From Lachnospiraceae bacterium (GTDB taxonomy: Bacteria; Bacillota; Clostridia; Lachnospirales; Lachnospiraceae): DNA of 64,000 nucleotides. Under the pieces are notes generated by a model. The model saw nothing but the letters and a program-made list of their open reading frames with translations, was not told where the DNA came from and did no database searches. Each line of letters begins with the position of its first letter. Positions within the stretch are counted from its first letter, which is position 1. Position numbers and translations under genes: made by a program. Shown piece by piece: positions 8,680-17,106 of this stretch. The stretch lies in assembly GCA_017411305.1 (NCBI GenBank), contig JAFQQI010000105.1, positions 62,001 to 126,000 of the forward strand. The letters run 5' to 3'.

Positions 8680-9972
8680 CTATACAATTCTTCTAACCGA
8701 TAAAATTTCACGGTAGGTTGCTCTTGTTACTTTAATTCCCGTTTTCTGGGTACTTGCATGTACAATCTGTCCGTTGCCGATATAGATTCCCACATGCCCG
8801 GCATAGCAAATTACATCACCGGGCTGTGCGTCGGAATAAGACACTTCCGTTCCCGCACTTCTTTGTGCATAAGAGGTTCTCGGAAGAGAATATCCGAAAT
8901 CCTTGTATACCCTGAAAACAAATCCCGAACAGTCTGCACCGTTGGTCAGGCTGGTTCCTCCCATCACATAAGGATTGCCGATAAACTGGCAGGCATAATT
9001 AGCCACCTGCTGTCCCTTGCTTCCGCTTCCTGCATAACTTGCTGCCGAAGCATAGCCGCTACCCGCAGAGGACGAACTGCTGCCGGAGCTGCCCGAACCG
9101 GAGCTGCTCTTCTGCTTTTTCAAAGCTTCCTCCTGGGCTTTTTTCGCTTCCTCTTCCGCCTTTTTAGCAGCTTCTATTTCCGATTCCTTTTTTGCTGCCG
9201 CCTGTTCCAGTCTTCGGATTTCTGCAGTCTGTTTTTCTACATTAGCCTTATAAACAGCTGCTTCCTGTTTAGCCTTGGCCAGCATCAATTCATAGTCTTC
9301 ATATGCTGCCTGTTTTTCTGTCAACATGGTTTCCAGACTTGCTTTTTCTTCTTCCAGCTCGTGCTGCTGGGCCTCCAGCTCTGCCATTTCCCCTTCCAGT
9401 TGCTCTTTCAGCGTCTGGGTCGTTTCTCTCGCTAACTGATACTCCTCCAGCATCTTACGGTCATAGGCATAAAGCTTCTCGAAATAATCTGCTTTGTTTA
9501 CCATATCACTAAGACTCTGGCTTTCCAAAAACAACTGCAGATAAGTGGTTTCCCCTTTTTCATACATAAACTTCACACGAAGTTTCATGCTCTCGTACTG
9601 CTCCTGCTCTGTTGCAAGTGCCGCTTCATATTCTACCGTTGTTTCTTCTATCTGGGTTTCCTTTTCCCCAATATCTTCTTCAATCATTTCCACACTGGCA
9701 ATGGTTTCTACCAGGGCAGCATCAATTTCTTCGATTTCTCCTGCTACATCATCGGCTTCCCCTTGCATAGTATCGATTTCACCGGAGATGGTATTTAGTT
9801 TCTCCTGTTCCTCACTTTGCTTATTCTCAGCTTCCTTTTTTTGTTCTTCCAATTCCTGTTTTTCTTTTTCCAAATCAGAAATAGTGGTAGCACACACCGG
9901 TTCTACCACTAAAATCATCATTGTCAATGACATACCTATTACGAATAAATGAATCCATTTTTTCTTTTTCAT
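8680..9972 (-). CDS. Secreted NlpC/P60 peptidoglycan endopeptidase with coiled coil
   Basis: Cell-wall hydrolase of the CwlO/PcsB architecture that cuts stem peptides in peptidoglycan. Residues 1-28 form a Sec signal peptide ending near VCA. Residues 30-285 are a long Glu/Lys/Gln-rich coiled coil, the module through which FtsEX-type complexes control such enzymes. A Ser/Gly linker (about 287-315) follows, then the C-terminal NlpC/P60 domain. The catalytic Cys348 is in GADCSGFVF, and His393 (YAGHVGIYIG) and His405 (IVHAS) supply the rest of the site. Length is 430 residues. It sits between the PPIase lipoprotein gene (18-base gap) and the clpX-like gene in a compact minus-strand run. Confidence 0.92.
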   Translation of the reverse strand: MKKKKWIHLFVIGMSLTMMILVVEPVCATTISDLEKEKQELEEQKKEAENKQSEEQEKLNTISGEIDTMQGEADDVAGEIEEIDAALVETIASVEMIEEDIGEKETQIEETTVEYEAALATEQEQYESMKLRVKFMYEKGETTYLQLFLESQSLSDMVNKADYFEKLYAYDRKMLEEYQLARETTQTLKEQLEGEMAELEAQQHELEEEKASLETMLTEKQAAYEDYELMLAKAKQEAAVYKANVEKQTAEIRRLEQAAAKKESEIEAAKKAEEEAKKAQEEALKKQKSSSGSGSSGSSSSSAGSGYASAASYAGSGSKGQQVANYACQFIGNPYVMGGTSLTNGADCSGFVFRVYKDFGYSLPRTSYAQRSAGTEVSYSDAQPGDVICYAGHVGIYIGNGQIVHASTQKTGIKVTRATYREILSVRRIV

Positions 9973-9990
9973 ATGCCTTATCCGTTAAAC

Positions 9991-11076
9991 TTACTGTGCA
10001 ACTGTCTCCTCTGCCGGAATCGCAGTCACATTGTCTTTTAAGAACTGCATCACATTTTCTGCCATCATATATTCTCTGTAATCTTCTACATCAATTTCAG
10101 CTTTGTAGGCTTCTAATTCATATCCGTAAAGAGTCGCTTCTGCTTCAATAATAGCTTCTAACTCTTCATCAGACACATTTAATCCTTCTGCATCTGCAAT
10201 TGCCTGAAGCATAATATACTGCTGCGCAGCCACCTCTGCCTGCTGCTTAATGGTCTCTTCATAGTCAGCAGCTTCACCGCCATACATCAGAGATACGTAT
10301 TCTCCGACAGTAACTCCGTAGTTTCCTGCTACCGACGAGATATTGGTTATCATAGCCTCACTCATTCTCTCTACCATGCCCTTCGGTGCTGCCTTAAAGG
10401 TAGAAGCAGCCTGAATTTCTTCAAGAGCAAGATTTAATTTTTCATTGTCGTAATTATTTTTTTCCTGCTCCATTAAAACATCATGCATATATGCGCGATA
10501 TTCTTCTACATTGGTAACACCTTCCATTGCAAGTCCCGCTACATATTCATCTGTTAATTCAGGTGTTTCCGTAATGCTGATGCTGTTTAAGGTTACGGTA
10601 AATACTGCCACCTTTCCTGCAAGATCGGGATTATTGGTATAAGGATCAGGGAAAGTAGCTTCCACGTCGCGGGTTTCGCCTATCGCCATACCAATCATGC
10701 CGTCTTCAAAGCCTTCAATAAACATGCCGGAACCGATAATCAACTCTTGTCCCTGTGCCGTTCCGCCATCAAAAGCAACACCGTCTATCTTACCTACATA
10801 ATCAATGTTTGTAACATCGCCCATTTCTACAGTACGGTCTGTCACTTCAATATATGTGGCATCGTTACTGAGCACATACTGGATATATCCATTCAAATAT
10901 TCATCCGAAACGGAAGGTTCTCCCTGTGTCATCTGTACAGAAAGCCCCTTATACTCACCGAGAGTCACATACTCGGAAGCTGTAAAGTCCTTTAAATATT
11001 TAGCATTGGCATCTCCGCAGGCACAAAGCATTACCATGGAAAGAGCCATTACCAAAGCAAGTATTTTCTTTTTCAT
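9991..11076 (-). CDS. Trigger-factor-like FKBP-type peptidyl-prolyl isomerase lipoprotein
   Basis: Extracytoplasmic foldase predicted to be tethered to the outer face of the membrane. The ATG at 11076 is chosen over an upstream in-frame TTG (11094) because GGAGAA lies 8 bases before it. The N-terminus MKKKILALVMALSM ends in a Cys-containing lipobox-like LCAC. The middle shows the trigger factor PPIase (FKBP) domain, with GDVTNIDYVGKIDG, GQELIIGSGMFIEGFEDG and a PDPYTN loop. The C-terminal half is helical, as in the trigger factor chaperone arms. It has no ribosome-binding domain. It probably assists folding of exported proteins such as the NlpC/P60 enzyme encoded next. Confidence 0.88.
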   Translation of the reverse strand: MKKKILALVMALSMVMLCACGDANAKYLKDFTASEYVTLGEYKGLSVQMTQGEPSVSDEYLNGYIQYVLSNDATYIEVTDRTVEMGDVTNIDYVGKIDGVAFDGGTAQGQELIIGSGMFIEGFEDGMIGMAIGETRDVEATFPDPYTNNPDLAGKVAVFTVTLNSISITETPELTDEYVAGLAMEGVTNVEEYRAYMHDVLMEQEKNNYDNEKLNLALEEIQAASTFKAAPKGMVERMSEAMITNISSVAGNYGVTVGEYVSLMYGGEAADYEETIKQQAEVAAQQYIMLQAIADAEGLNVSDEELEAIIEAEATLYGYELEAYKAEIDVEDYREYMMAENVMQFLKDNVTAIPAEETVAQ

Positions 11077-11187
11077 AATAATAATTCTCCTCAATTTCTT
11101 TAAATTAGTATAAACTACACTCTTATCTTTATATCACAAAATACGCGTGGGGAAAAGCATTTCCTGAAAAAAGTCTATATTTTCCTT

Positions 11188-12660
11188 CTAGAGTACCGGC
11201 GAAAACAATCTGCACACCTGTTCCTTAATCCGCTGCCAAAGAGGTCTGCTTAAATAGCCGTTTTTGGTAATCCTCTGACTGACTTTTAAGTCCTCTCTGA
11301 AGTAAGCCGCCATTTCTGCCGCCTTCTTTCTGTCATAGATTACGGCATTTACTTCAAAATTCAGGCCAAAGCTACGGATATCCATATTGGCAGTACCATA
11401 GCAAAGCACCTCCTCATCCACCACAATCCCTTTTGCATGAATAAATCCGTTATTATAGGTATAGCAGTTAGCACCTGCAAGCACCAGTTCTCCGATATAA
11501 GAATACGTAGCCCAGTAGACAAAAGGGTGATCCGGCTTACAGGGTATCATGATATTGACCTCGATTCCTGAACGGGTTGCTATTAAAAGCGCTGAAAAAA
11601 TTGCTTCATCAGGAATAAAATACGGCGTCTGAATATAAATGCTCTTATTGGCTTTATGAATCATGCGAAGATAAGTATCCCTGATACTTTTTTCATGAGT
11701 ATCCGGTCCGCTGGAAATAATCTGCACCGGACTGCCTGTCCTCTGTTCTTTTCCCGAATCTGCCAAATAAGGCTCAAAGGGAATGATATGTTTACGGTTA
11801 GCATAGTTCCAATCAAGAATAAATCTTGTCTGCAAAGCCTGAACTGCAGTTCCTGTGATGCGCATATGGGTGTCACGCCAATATCCGAACTTTTCATCCA
11901 GCCCCACATATTCTCTTGCTACATTAAAGCCTCCCACATAAGCCGTTTGTCCGTCTACTACCACAATTTTCCGATGGTTGCGGTAATTGATTCGAAGCTG
12001 TAACCTGCCAAAAAATGCCGGGAAAAATTCAGCTGTTTCAATGCCTGCTTCCTCCAACTCTCTCCATTTTTTCCGTCCCATAGTACGACAGCCCATAGCA
12101 TCAAACAGCACTCTCACTTCTACGCCCTGCTTCACCTTGCGTTTCAGGATTTCCGTCATCTCACCAAAGATTTCATCATCCTTAATAATATAGTACTGAA
12201 TATGAATGGATTTGCAGGCGTTCTCCAAATCCGCAAAAAGCTTTCGGAATTTATCCTTTCCGTCCACAATAATTTCCACTTCATTGTCATCTGAAATCAC
12301 TGCCCCTGCGGTCTGCAGATTGTACAGCATCAAGTCCTCATAATCCTTCATTTCCGGATAATTTTCCGAAATCTCTTTATTACGGATGCTGCTCTCCTGT
12401 CTGCGTATGGCATCGCTGAGCTTATCTTCAATTTCCTTGGTACGAAACAGTTTTGCCTTATAGACATCAGTTCCCGCCAGCAGATAAAACACAAACCCCA
12501 GCACCGGTATAAAATAAAGGATTAAAAGCCATGCCCATACTGATTTGGGGTCTTTGCGCTGAAAAAACACGATAACCACCGCAAATAGAGCATTGATATA
12601 TGCCAGATGACTGAATACATATGAAATTATCTCTTCTATCCCATTCCAAAGAATTTCCAT
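11188..12660 (-). CDS. cls: Cardiolipin synthase (phospholipase D superfamily)
   Basis: Condenses two phosphatidylglycerol molecules to cardiolipin and glycerol at the membrane. Two transmembrane helices lie in the first 65 residues, separated by a basic turn (FFQRKDPKSVW). Two PLD catalytic blocks are intact: NHRKIVVVDGQTAYVGG with the HxK(x)4D motif, and HAKGIVVDEEVLCYGTANMD. Length of 490 residues matches the Bacillus ClsA type. The ATG at 12660 follows an AAAGGG ribosome-binding site, and a good promoter lies just upstream, so it is probably monocistronic. Confidence 0.95.
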   Translation of the reverse strand: MEILWNGIEEIISYVFSHLAYINALFAVVIVFFQRKDPKSVWAWLLILYFIPVLGFVFYLLAGTDVYKAKLFRTKEIEDKLSDAIRRQESSIRNKEISENYPEMKDYEDLMLYNLQTAGAVISDDNEVEIIVDGKDKFRKLFADLENACKSIHIQYYIIKDDEIFGEMTEILKRKVKQGVEVRVLFDAMGCRTMGRKKWRELEEAGIETAEFFPAFFGRLQLRINYRNHRKIVVVDGQTAYVGGFNVAREYVGLDEKFGYWRDTHMRITGTAVQALQTRFILDWNYANRKHIIPFEPYLADSGKEQRTGSPVQIISSGPDTHEKSIRDTYLRMIHKANKSIYIQTPYFIPDEAIFSALLIATRSGIEVNIMIPCKPDHPFVYWATYSYIGELVLAGANCYTYNNGFIHAKGIVVDEEVLCYGTANMDIRSFGLNFEVNAVIYDRKKAAEMAAYFREDLKVSQRITKNGYLSRPLWQRIKEQVCRLFSPVL

Positions 12661-12683
12661 AGTTTCACCCTTTTCTTCTTACA

Positions 12684-12712
12684 ATAATAGCAGAACACTT
12701 CTTCTAATTCAA
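12684..12712 (-). promoter_or_regulatory. Sigma-A-type promoter of cls
   Basis: On the minus strand: -35 TTGAAT (12707-12712), 17-base spacer, -10 TATTAT (12684-12689), about 25 bases upstream of the cls start codon. Confidence 0.55.
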
Positions 12713-12721
12713 CGAAATCCC

Positions 12722-12750
12722 TTGCCTAAATTCTTAAAAAATGATAAACT
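12722..12750 (+). promoter_or_regulatory. Possible promoter of the 154-residue membrane protein gene
   Basis: TTGCCT (12722-12727), 17 bases, TAAACT (12745-12750), upstream of the GTG start at 12811. It is weak at both boxes but has correct spacing, and it would be divergent from the cls promoter. Confidence 0.3.
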
Positions 12751-12810
12751 ATCCTACAGTCGGCTATTACAAACGCCATGACGAAACGTAGTATAATAAG
12801 GAGGCTCATT

Positions 12811-13275
12811 GTGAAAGTATTATGGATTATTTTGGGAATATTAATCGTTTCCCTTGTTGTATTATATTTTTTAGGAAAGAGAGCACAGAAAAAGCAGGCA
12901 GAGCAGCAACAACAGATTGATGCCATGAAGCAGACGGTTTCCATGCTGATTATTGACAAAAAACGCATGAAGCTTAAGGAATCCGGACTTCCTCAAGCAG
13001 TCATCGAGCAGTCTCCCCGCCTGATGAGAAACAGTAAGCTTCCCATCGTAAAGGCTAAGGTTGGTCCCCAGATTATGTCACTTGTCAGCGATGAGAAGAT
13101 TTTTGATTCCATCCCTGTAAAAAAAGAAGTAAAAGCTGTTGTCAGCGGTATCTATATTACTGACGTAAAGGGTCTCCACGGCAAAACAGCCCAGCAGGAA
13201 GTAAAGAAAAAAGGCTTCTTCAAACGTGCTCTTGAAAAAGCACAGGAAAAAGCAGGTGCTAAGCCCGTTAAATAA
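12811..13275 (+). CDS. Single-pass membrane protein of unknown function
   Basis: A 154-residue protein starting at a GTG preceded by AAGGAGG (12798-12804); an ATG at 12778 lacks a ribosome-binding site. One N-terminal transmembrane helix (VLWIILGILIVSLVVLYFLG) is followed by a Lys/Gln-rich segment and a cytoplasmic or wall-facing domain rich in Lys and Val. A short motif region VVSGIYITDVKGL sits near residue 120, and the tail is strongly basic. I do not recognise a named family. It stands alone, divergent from cls and convergent with DUF1934, and ends at a strong terminator. Confidence 0.75.
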   Translation: MKVLWIILGILIVSLVVLYFLGKRAQKKQAEQQQQIDAMKQTVSMLIIDKKRMKLKESGLPQAVIEQSPRLMRNSKLPIVKAKVGPQIMSLVSDEKIFDSIPVKKEVKAVVSGIYITDVKGLHGKTAQQEVKKKGFFKRALEKAQEKAGAKPVK

Positions 13276-13278
13276 GCA

Positions 13279-13306
13279 AAAACTCCGGAAATCTCCGGAG
13301 TTTTTA
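13279..13306. terminator. Bidirectional rho-independent terminator
   Basis: Stem AACTCCGG/CCGGAGTT with a 6-base loop, followed by a T-run on the plus strand and preceded by an A-run that gives a T-run on the minus strand. It lies between the convergent membrane-protein and DUF1934 genes. Confidence 0.85.
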
Positions 13307-13336
13307 TTATTATTGTTTTTGTCATTTTTATTACAG

Positions 13337-13786
13337 TTATTGCAACTCCACACCGTCTTCCCTGTTTCTGATGTTCATCTCAATCCGGCAGTCCGCCAGA
13401 TGCTCATAATTGGCCTCCAGCGTATAATCCACACAAATCCGGATATTGTCCGTATTTTCTTCGATATTGATTTTTCCGGTATCAATTCCAATCAGAATAT
13501 TTCCAAAAGGCGTTTGGTAACTTGTCATATTCTTTTTGTTTTCTTCAAATACCATATGTACGTTCATCAGTCCCTTCTTGGTTACTTCCACAAGAGAGTC
13601 CTTGAACTTAATCATATTGCGGGTAGTATCTTCAAAACCTTCCGTTACCTCGTCATAAATAACAAAACGACTACCGCCACGCTCATAAAATTCAGCCGCC
13701 GTAATGGTTTCCAGTGCCTGGGCACCGCCTTCCTCATCCACCGCAAACTGAAGCCCTTTCAGGGCAAGCAGTACTTCTTTTTCCAT
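13337..13786 (-). CDS. DUF1934 (YwiB-like) beta-barrel protein
   Basis: A 149-residue soluble protein matching the DUF1934/YwiB family, a small calycin-like barrel of unknown role common in Firmicutes. Signatures seen are FVIYDEVTEGFEDTTRNMIK in the first half and YQTPFGNILIGIDT followed by the DYTLEAN strand. It begins 2 bases after the murI stop codon, so it is the last gene of a murI operon. Confidence 0.85.
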   Translation of the reverse strand: MEKEVLLALKGLQFAVDEEGGAQALETITAAEFYERGGSRFVIYDEVTEGFEDTTRNMIKFKDSLVEVTKKGLMNVHMVFEENKKNMTSYQTPFGNILIGIDTGKINIEENTDNIRICVDYTLEANYEHLADCRIEMNIRNREDGVELQ

Positions 13787-13788
13787 AA

Positions 13789-14610
13789 CTAGTATTCCTC
13801 AATATTAATTGTTTTTGCAGACAAAATTCCATATTTTATAATAGAATTTGCAAAACGCTTAAACTTTTCCGATGCATCACTGACAAAGAAACGGTATTTG
13901 TCATCCCCAAGCTTCGCAGGCTCTTCGTTCAGCAGATTTTTCTCTTCCAGCAACTCCTTTAATTCTCTTGCTGTCTCATAGGCCGGATTGACAAGAGTTA
14001 CCTTATCGCCCATCACCCTGCCTACTGTTTCCCTGATAAGAGGATAATGGGTGCATCCGAGAACCAAGGTATCAATATCAATATCAATCAGTTCTGCCAG
14101 ATAACGCTTGGCTATTTCATCCGTTACCGGATCCTGTAAAAGCCCCTCTTCCACTAACGGAACAAACAATGGGCAGGACCTGCCGATTACCTCAGCCTTA
14201 TCATTCAATTCTTTTATGTATTTTGAATAAATACCACTGGCAATGGTTCCTTCTGTTCCGATAATACCGATTTTGCCGTTTCCGGTCACCTCAGATGCCA
14301 CCTTAGCACCGGGCTTTACCACTCCTATCATAGGAATATCGGTTTCTTTTTCTATTTCATCCAAGGCATATGCACTTGCCGTGTTACAGGCTACTACAAT
14401 AGCCTTTACATTCTGCATTTGCAAAAACCGCACAATCTGTCTTGAAAATTTCGTCACGGTTTCCTTGGATTTACTTCCGTAAGGCACTCTCGCCGTATCC
14501 CCGAAATAAACAATCCGTTCATTGGGAATCTGGTGCATAATTTCTTTTACTACCGTCAGTCCGCCCACACCGGAATCAAATACCCCGATTGGCGCATTTT
14601 GGTTAATCAT
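13789..14610 (-). CDS. murI: Glutamate racemase
   Basis: Interconverts L- and D-glutamate, supplying D-Glu for peptidoglycan stem peptides. The two catalytic cysteines are visible: Cys75 in VVACNTASA and Cys186 in VLGCTHYPLI. The substrate loops IGVFDSGVGGLTV at the N-terminus and YFGDTARVPYG are also present. The 273-residue length is typical. The start ATG overlaps the end of the upstream small gene by 8 bases (ATGATTAA arrangement), which indicates translational coupling. Confidence 0.97.
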   Translation of the reverse strand: MINQNAPIGVFDSGVGGLTVVKEIMHQIPNERIVYFGDTARVPYGSKSKETVTKFSRQIVRFLQMQNVKAIVVACNTASAYALDEIEKETDIPMIGVVKPGAKVASEVTGNGKIGIIGTEGTIASGIYSKYIKELNDKAEVIGRSCPLFVPLVEEGLLQDPVTDEIAKRYLAELIDIDIDTLVLGCTHYPLIRETVGRVMGDKVTLVNPAYETARELKELLEEKNLLNEEPAKLGDDKYRFFVSDASEKFKRFANSIIKYGILSAKTINIEEY

Positions 14611-14830
14611 AAGCTGCCTCCTTATGCTGACATATATATTCGTAAAGCCGGCTTTTTATACAGATTGTTTCCTGCCCTGCATCTTCTCCGTCAATAATCA
14701 TTAAAGCAGACTCCTGTACCTCTTCGGCTCTGTCATCCTCCTCCGGCGTCAGACAAAGCTCCGGATACACAAATCCCCACCAGCCTAAAGTCATGGTAAA
14801 TAAAACTACGGTTCCCAAAAAGCGTTTCAT
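14603..14830 (-). CDS. Small single-pass membrane protein upstream of murI
   Basis: A 75-residue protein from the ATG at 14830 with GGAGAG five bases upstream. It has an N-terminal hydrophobic helix (FLGTVVLFTMTLGWWGF) that could be a signal anchor, then an acidic stretch (PEEDDRAEEV) and a short tail. The family is unknown. The 8-base overlap with murI and its own ribosome-binding site support it as a real coding gene in the murI operon. Confidence 0.65.
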   Translation of the reverse strand: MKRFLGTVVLFTMTLGWWGFVYPELCLTPEEDDRAEEVQESALMIIDGEDAGQETICIKSRLYEYICQHKEAAYD

Positions 14831-14947
14831 ATTTTCTCTCCGTTTCTTCTTTCTACAGAGAGTATTTACCCGCTTTCTTTCTTTTATACCGTAAGCATCC
14901 GTTTTTTCACACAATAAATATCAGTGCTTTTCTTTCTGTTGCAAGCA

Positions 14948-15625
14948 TCAGCGCTTTTTTTCAAGACGAATCTGGCTGATGATGGATTTTTCCTGATTGT
15001 CGATATGGGTTCCTGCTGCTTTTGCTGCCCGCTGTTTATCGCCGGCCAGAATCCCTTCATAGATTTCCCGGTGCTCCGCAATCAGCTTTTCGTGCTGGCT
15101 TTCATCCTTGATATACACAAAACGATAACGGTACATCTGCTCAGACAAGTTATTTACCAGCTGCTTTAATCTTTGGTTACCTGTAGCGTCTACAATAATA
15201 TCATGAAGCTTTACATCTGCCTTGGCAATGACGGAAGCGTCCTTCCCTCTGGTGGCCTTTTCAAATTCTTCGCAGGCCTCTTTCAGCTGCTTTTTTTCTT
15301 CCTCACTGATTCTCTCACAAGCCAGTTCAACGCTAAGTACATCCAATGTTTTTCTTACTTCAAGCACATCCTTTAAACTCTTTTCGGTAATCTGCGCCAC
15401 TTCGGCACCACGCCTGGGAATCATAATCACAAGGCCTTCCAGCTCCAGCTTACGAATTGCTTCCCTAATCGGCGTACGGCTTACTCCGAGCTTATTGGCA
15501 AGATGCACCTCCATCAATCGTTCTCCGGGCCGAAGCTGCCCGGTCAAAATAGCTTTGCGGAGGGTATTAAACACTACATCCCTAAGGGGCAAAAATTCAT
15601 CCATATCTATTTGAAAATCATTCAT
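14948..15625 (-). CDS. GntR-family transcriptional regulator (FadR/FCD subgroup)
   Basis: A DNA-binding regulator of 225 residues. The N-terminal winged helix-turn-helix covers about residues 12-75 (LANKLGVSRTPIREAIRKLE, then LVIMIPRRGAEV). The C-terminal all-helical FCD ligand domain spans about 80-215, with likely metal- or ligand-binding residues in DVKLHDIIVD, EHREIYEG and GTHIDNQE. The start codon overlaps the ispE stop (ATGA), so it is made with IspE. The effector is unknown. A FadR-type operator-like palindrome beneath the ispE promoter suggests autoregulation. Confidence 0.9.
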   Translation of the reverse strand: MNDFQIDMDEFLPLRDVVFNTLRKAILTGQLRPGERLMEVHLANKLGVSRTPIREAIRKLELEGLVIMIPRRGAEVAQITEKSLKDVLEVRKTLDVLSVELACERISEEEKKQLKEACEEFEKATRGKDASVIAKADVKLHDIIVDATGNQRLKQLVNNLSEQMYRYRFVYIKDESQHEKLIAEHREIYEGILAGDKQRAAKAAGTHIDNQEKSIISQIRLEKKR

Positions 15626-16551
15626 GCTTCTTCCTCCTTCTTCCCAAATTCACCTGACATAATTTCGTTAACCTCCGGCGTGTACTCCGGCAATACAAAC
15701 TCTGTCACAAAAATCTGTTTTGCTATTTTTTGTTTCTGCAGAACAGCACAGGCTTTTTCTGCTGTATCCTTCTTTCTGTAAATACCGAAAACAGTAGGTC
15801 CGCTGCCGCTCATCAATGCATTCTCCGCGCCTTCTGCTTTCATCAGTTTCTTTATCTCTCCGATAACCGGATATGCCTTCTCCGTTACCGTTTCCAGCAC
15901 ATTTCCCATCCGGTCTGTAATTCCTTTTAAATCTCCCGACTCAAGAGCCTGTACCATTCCGTCCACGTCTGGATGATAACTTAAAGTATCCGCATGCAAA
16001 TTTTCATATACAAACTTAGTGGAAACATCAATATCCGGCTTGGCAATCAGAAGATATGCTTTCGGCGGCGCCAAAAGGGGACTTAATATCTCTCCGATTC
16101 CCTCCGAAAGCGCAGTCCCGCCCATCACACAATAGGGAATATCCGCACCGATTTTTACTCCCATTTTTTGCATTTCCGGAAGACTCATTCCAAGTTCAAA
16201 CAGCCTGTTCATACCGCGGAACACTGCAGCCGCATCACTGCTGCCGCCCGCCATGCCGGCTGCAATAGGAATGTTTTTATCCAGTGTAATTTCCACACCT
16301 TCCCGGATATCAAACTGTTGCATCACCATTTCAGCCGCTTTATAAACCAGGTTACTTTTATCGCAGGGAAGCGGCGCATCTCCTACCTTAAGGAAAATCC
16401 CTTTATCATCTGTTTTGGAGATGGTAATCGTATCACAGATACCTACCGTCTGCATAATCATCTTCACTTCATGATAGCCGTCAGGACGCCTTCTGATTAC
16501 GTCCAGACTTAAGTTTATTTTGGCATATGCTTTTTCGCTTATCTGCTTCAT
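15622..16551 (-). CDS. ispE: 4-diphosphocytidyl-2-C-methyl-D-erythritol kinase
   Basis: ATP-dependent kinase of the MEP isoprenoid pathway, phosphorylating CDP-methylerythritol. It has a GHMP-kinase fold: AYAKINLSLDV at the N-terminus, the ATP loop AAGMAGGSSDAAA, and MSGSGPTVFGIY near the C-terminus. The ATG at 16551 has GGAGG five bases upstream and gives 309 residues; a longer in-frame extension to 16641 would run through the promoter and is rejected. It is co-transcribed with the GntR gene through a 4-base overlap. Confidence 0.95.
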   Translation of the reverse strand: MKQISEKAYAKINLSLDVIRRRPDGYHEVKMIMQTVGICDTITISKTDDKGIFLKVGDAPLPCDKSNLVYKAAEMVMQQFDIREGVEITLDKNIPIAAGMAGGSSDAAAVFRGMNRLFELGMSLPEMQKMGVKIGADIPYCVMGGTALSEGIGEILSPLLAPPKAYLLIAKPDIDVSTKFVYENLHADTLSYHPDVDGMVQALESGDLKGITDRMGNVLETVTEKAYPVIGEIKKLMKAEGAENALMSGSGPTVFGIYRKKDTAEKACAVLQKQKIAKQIFVTEFVLPEYTPEVNEIMSGEFGKKEEEA

Positions 16552-16602
16552 ACCTGCCTCCGTCTGAAAGGAATATTCCTGTATTGTTCTCTCATTGTTG
16601 TT

Positions 16603-16617
16603 TGTATACATTATACA
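16603..16617. promoter_or_regulatory. Putative GntR operator downstream of the ispE promoter
   Basis: Perfect inverted repeat TGTATA-CAT-TATACA, containing TTGTATACA, which resembles FadR-subgroup operator half-sites. It lies about 7-21 bases after the predicted transcription start, where binding would block transcription of ispE-gntR. Confidence 0.45.
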
Positions 16618-16630
16618 TGGATTGTACTTA

Positions 16631-16659
16631 ATTCTATACAAGATGCTTCATTTTGTCAA
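16631..16659 (-). promoter_or_regulatory. Sigma-A-type promoter of ispE-gntR
   Basis: Minus strand: perfect -35 TTGACA (16654-16659), 17-base spacer, -10 TAGAAT (16631-16636). The predicted start near 16624 gives a leader of about 70 bases before the ispE ATG. Confidence 0.75.
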
Positions 16660-16785
16660 TGCTTATCAAGTGTTACAGAGTACCAAAAAATCCGCATAAA
16701 TGCTGGGAAAATAGTACAATTTTCGTTTTGTGCAAATGAGAAAGCCAAACACGCATGAAGAATCAAGCAAAAGGAATTCTAACCA

Positions 16786-16814
16786 TTGACAAATCCGGAA
16801 TTATAGACTAATCT
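16786..16814 (+). promoter_or_regulatory. Promoter reading toward the 3' end of the small toxin gene
   Basis: Plus strand: perfect -35 TTGACA (16786-16791), 17-base spacer, -10 TAATCT (16809-16814). It drives transcription convergent with the 30-residue toxin gene, with no plus-strand ORF downstream, as expected for an antisense RNA. Confidence 0.55.
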
Positions 16815-16820
16815 TAAGAT

Positions 16821-16930
16821 ACAAAAAGGGAAAGCCAGAGAAGCGGCCTACCCTTACAATGTTTAACTAACTTTTTACGTCAGTCGTCACTATGGCAGTA
16901 GTGGCGGCTATTTACGTTTACCCTTGAATA
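16821..16930 (+). ncRNA. Candidate antisense antitoxin RNA
   Basis: A short transcript predicted from the promoter at 16786-16814, running into the 3' part of the convergent toxin gene (stop at 16908). It contains no plausible ORF. The region around 16885-16910 can form a hairpin (complementary CACTA/TAGTG) that would be shared by both transcripts. The 3' end is a guess. Confidence 0.35.
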
Positions 16931-17000
16931 TCTGATAACACAGACCAACAAGGGCTACAATGAACATACAAAACTGAATCATATCAGAATATGTAATCAT
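16908..17000 (-). CDS. Small hydrophobic holin-like toxin (type I TA candidate)
   Basis: A 30-residue peptide, MITYSDMIQF followed by a transmembrane helix (CMFIVALVGLCYQIF) and the basic tail KGKRK. This architecture matches the holin-like toxins of type I toxin-antitoxin systems in Firmicutes, which depolarise the membrane when over-produced. GGAGGG lies 8 bases before the ATG at 17000. The roughly 100-base leader contains hairpins, including CGGAGGG paired with CCCTCCG, that could hide the ribosome-binding site. A plus-strand promoter faces the gene from its 3' side. Confidence 0.7.
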   Translation of the reverse strand: MITYSDMIQFCMFIVALVGLCYQIFKGKRK

Positions 17001-17106
17001 TGGTAACGCCCTCCTTTCTTTTTTCCGGAGGGTAGCCCCTCCGATTAAAGAGGGTAAGCCGCCGTGAGCACTTATGCGCTCATGCTCTCTAGTTTCCCAT
17101 ACACGC

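Noticed and set aside
12791-12797. TATAAT as -10 of the membrane protein gene
   Set aside because: It directly abuts the ribosome-binding site, so a transcript starting there would lack it; the weaker upstream promoter is more plausible.
16552-16641. 30-residue N-terminal extension of IspE
   Set aside because: It would run through the predicted transcription start and operator; GGAGG precedes the internal ATG and the shorter form matches the family.
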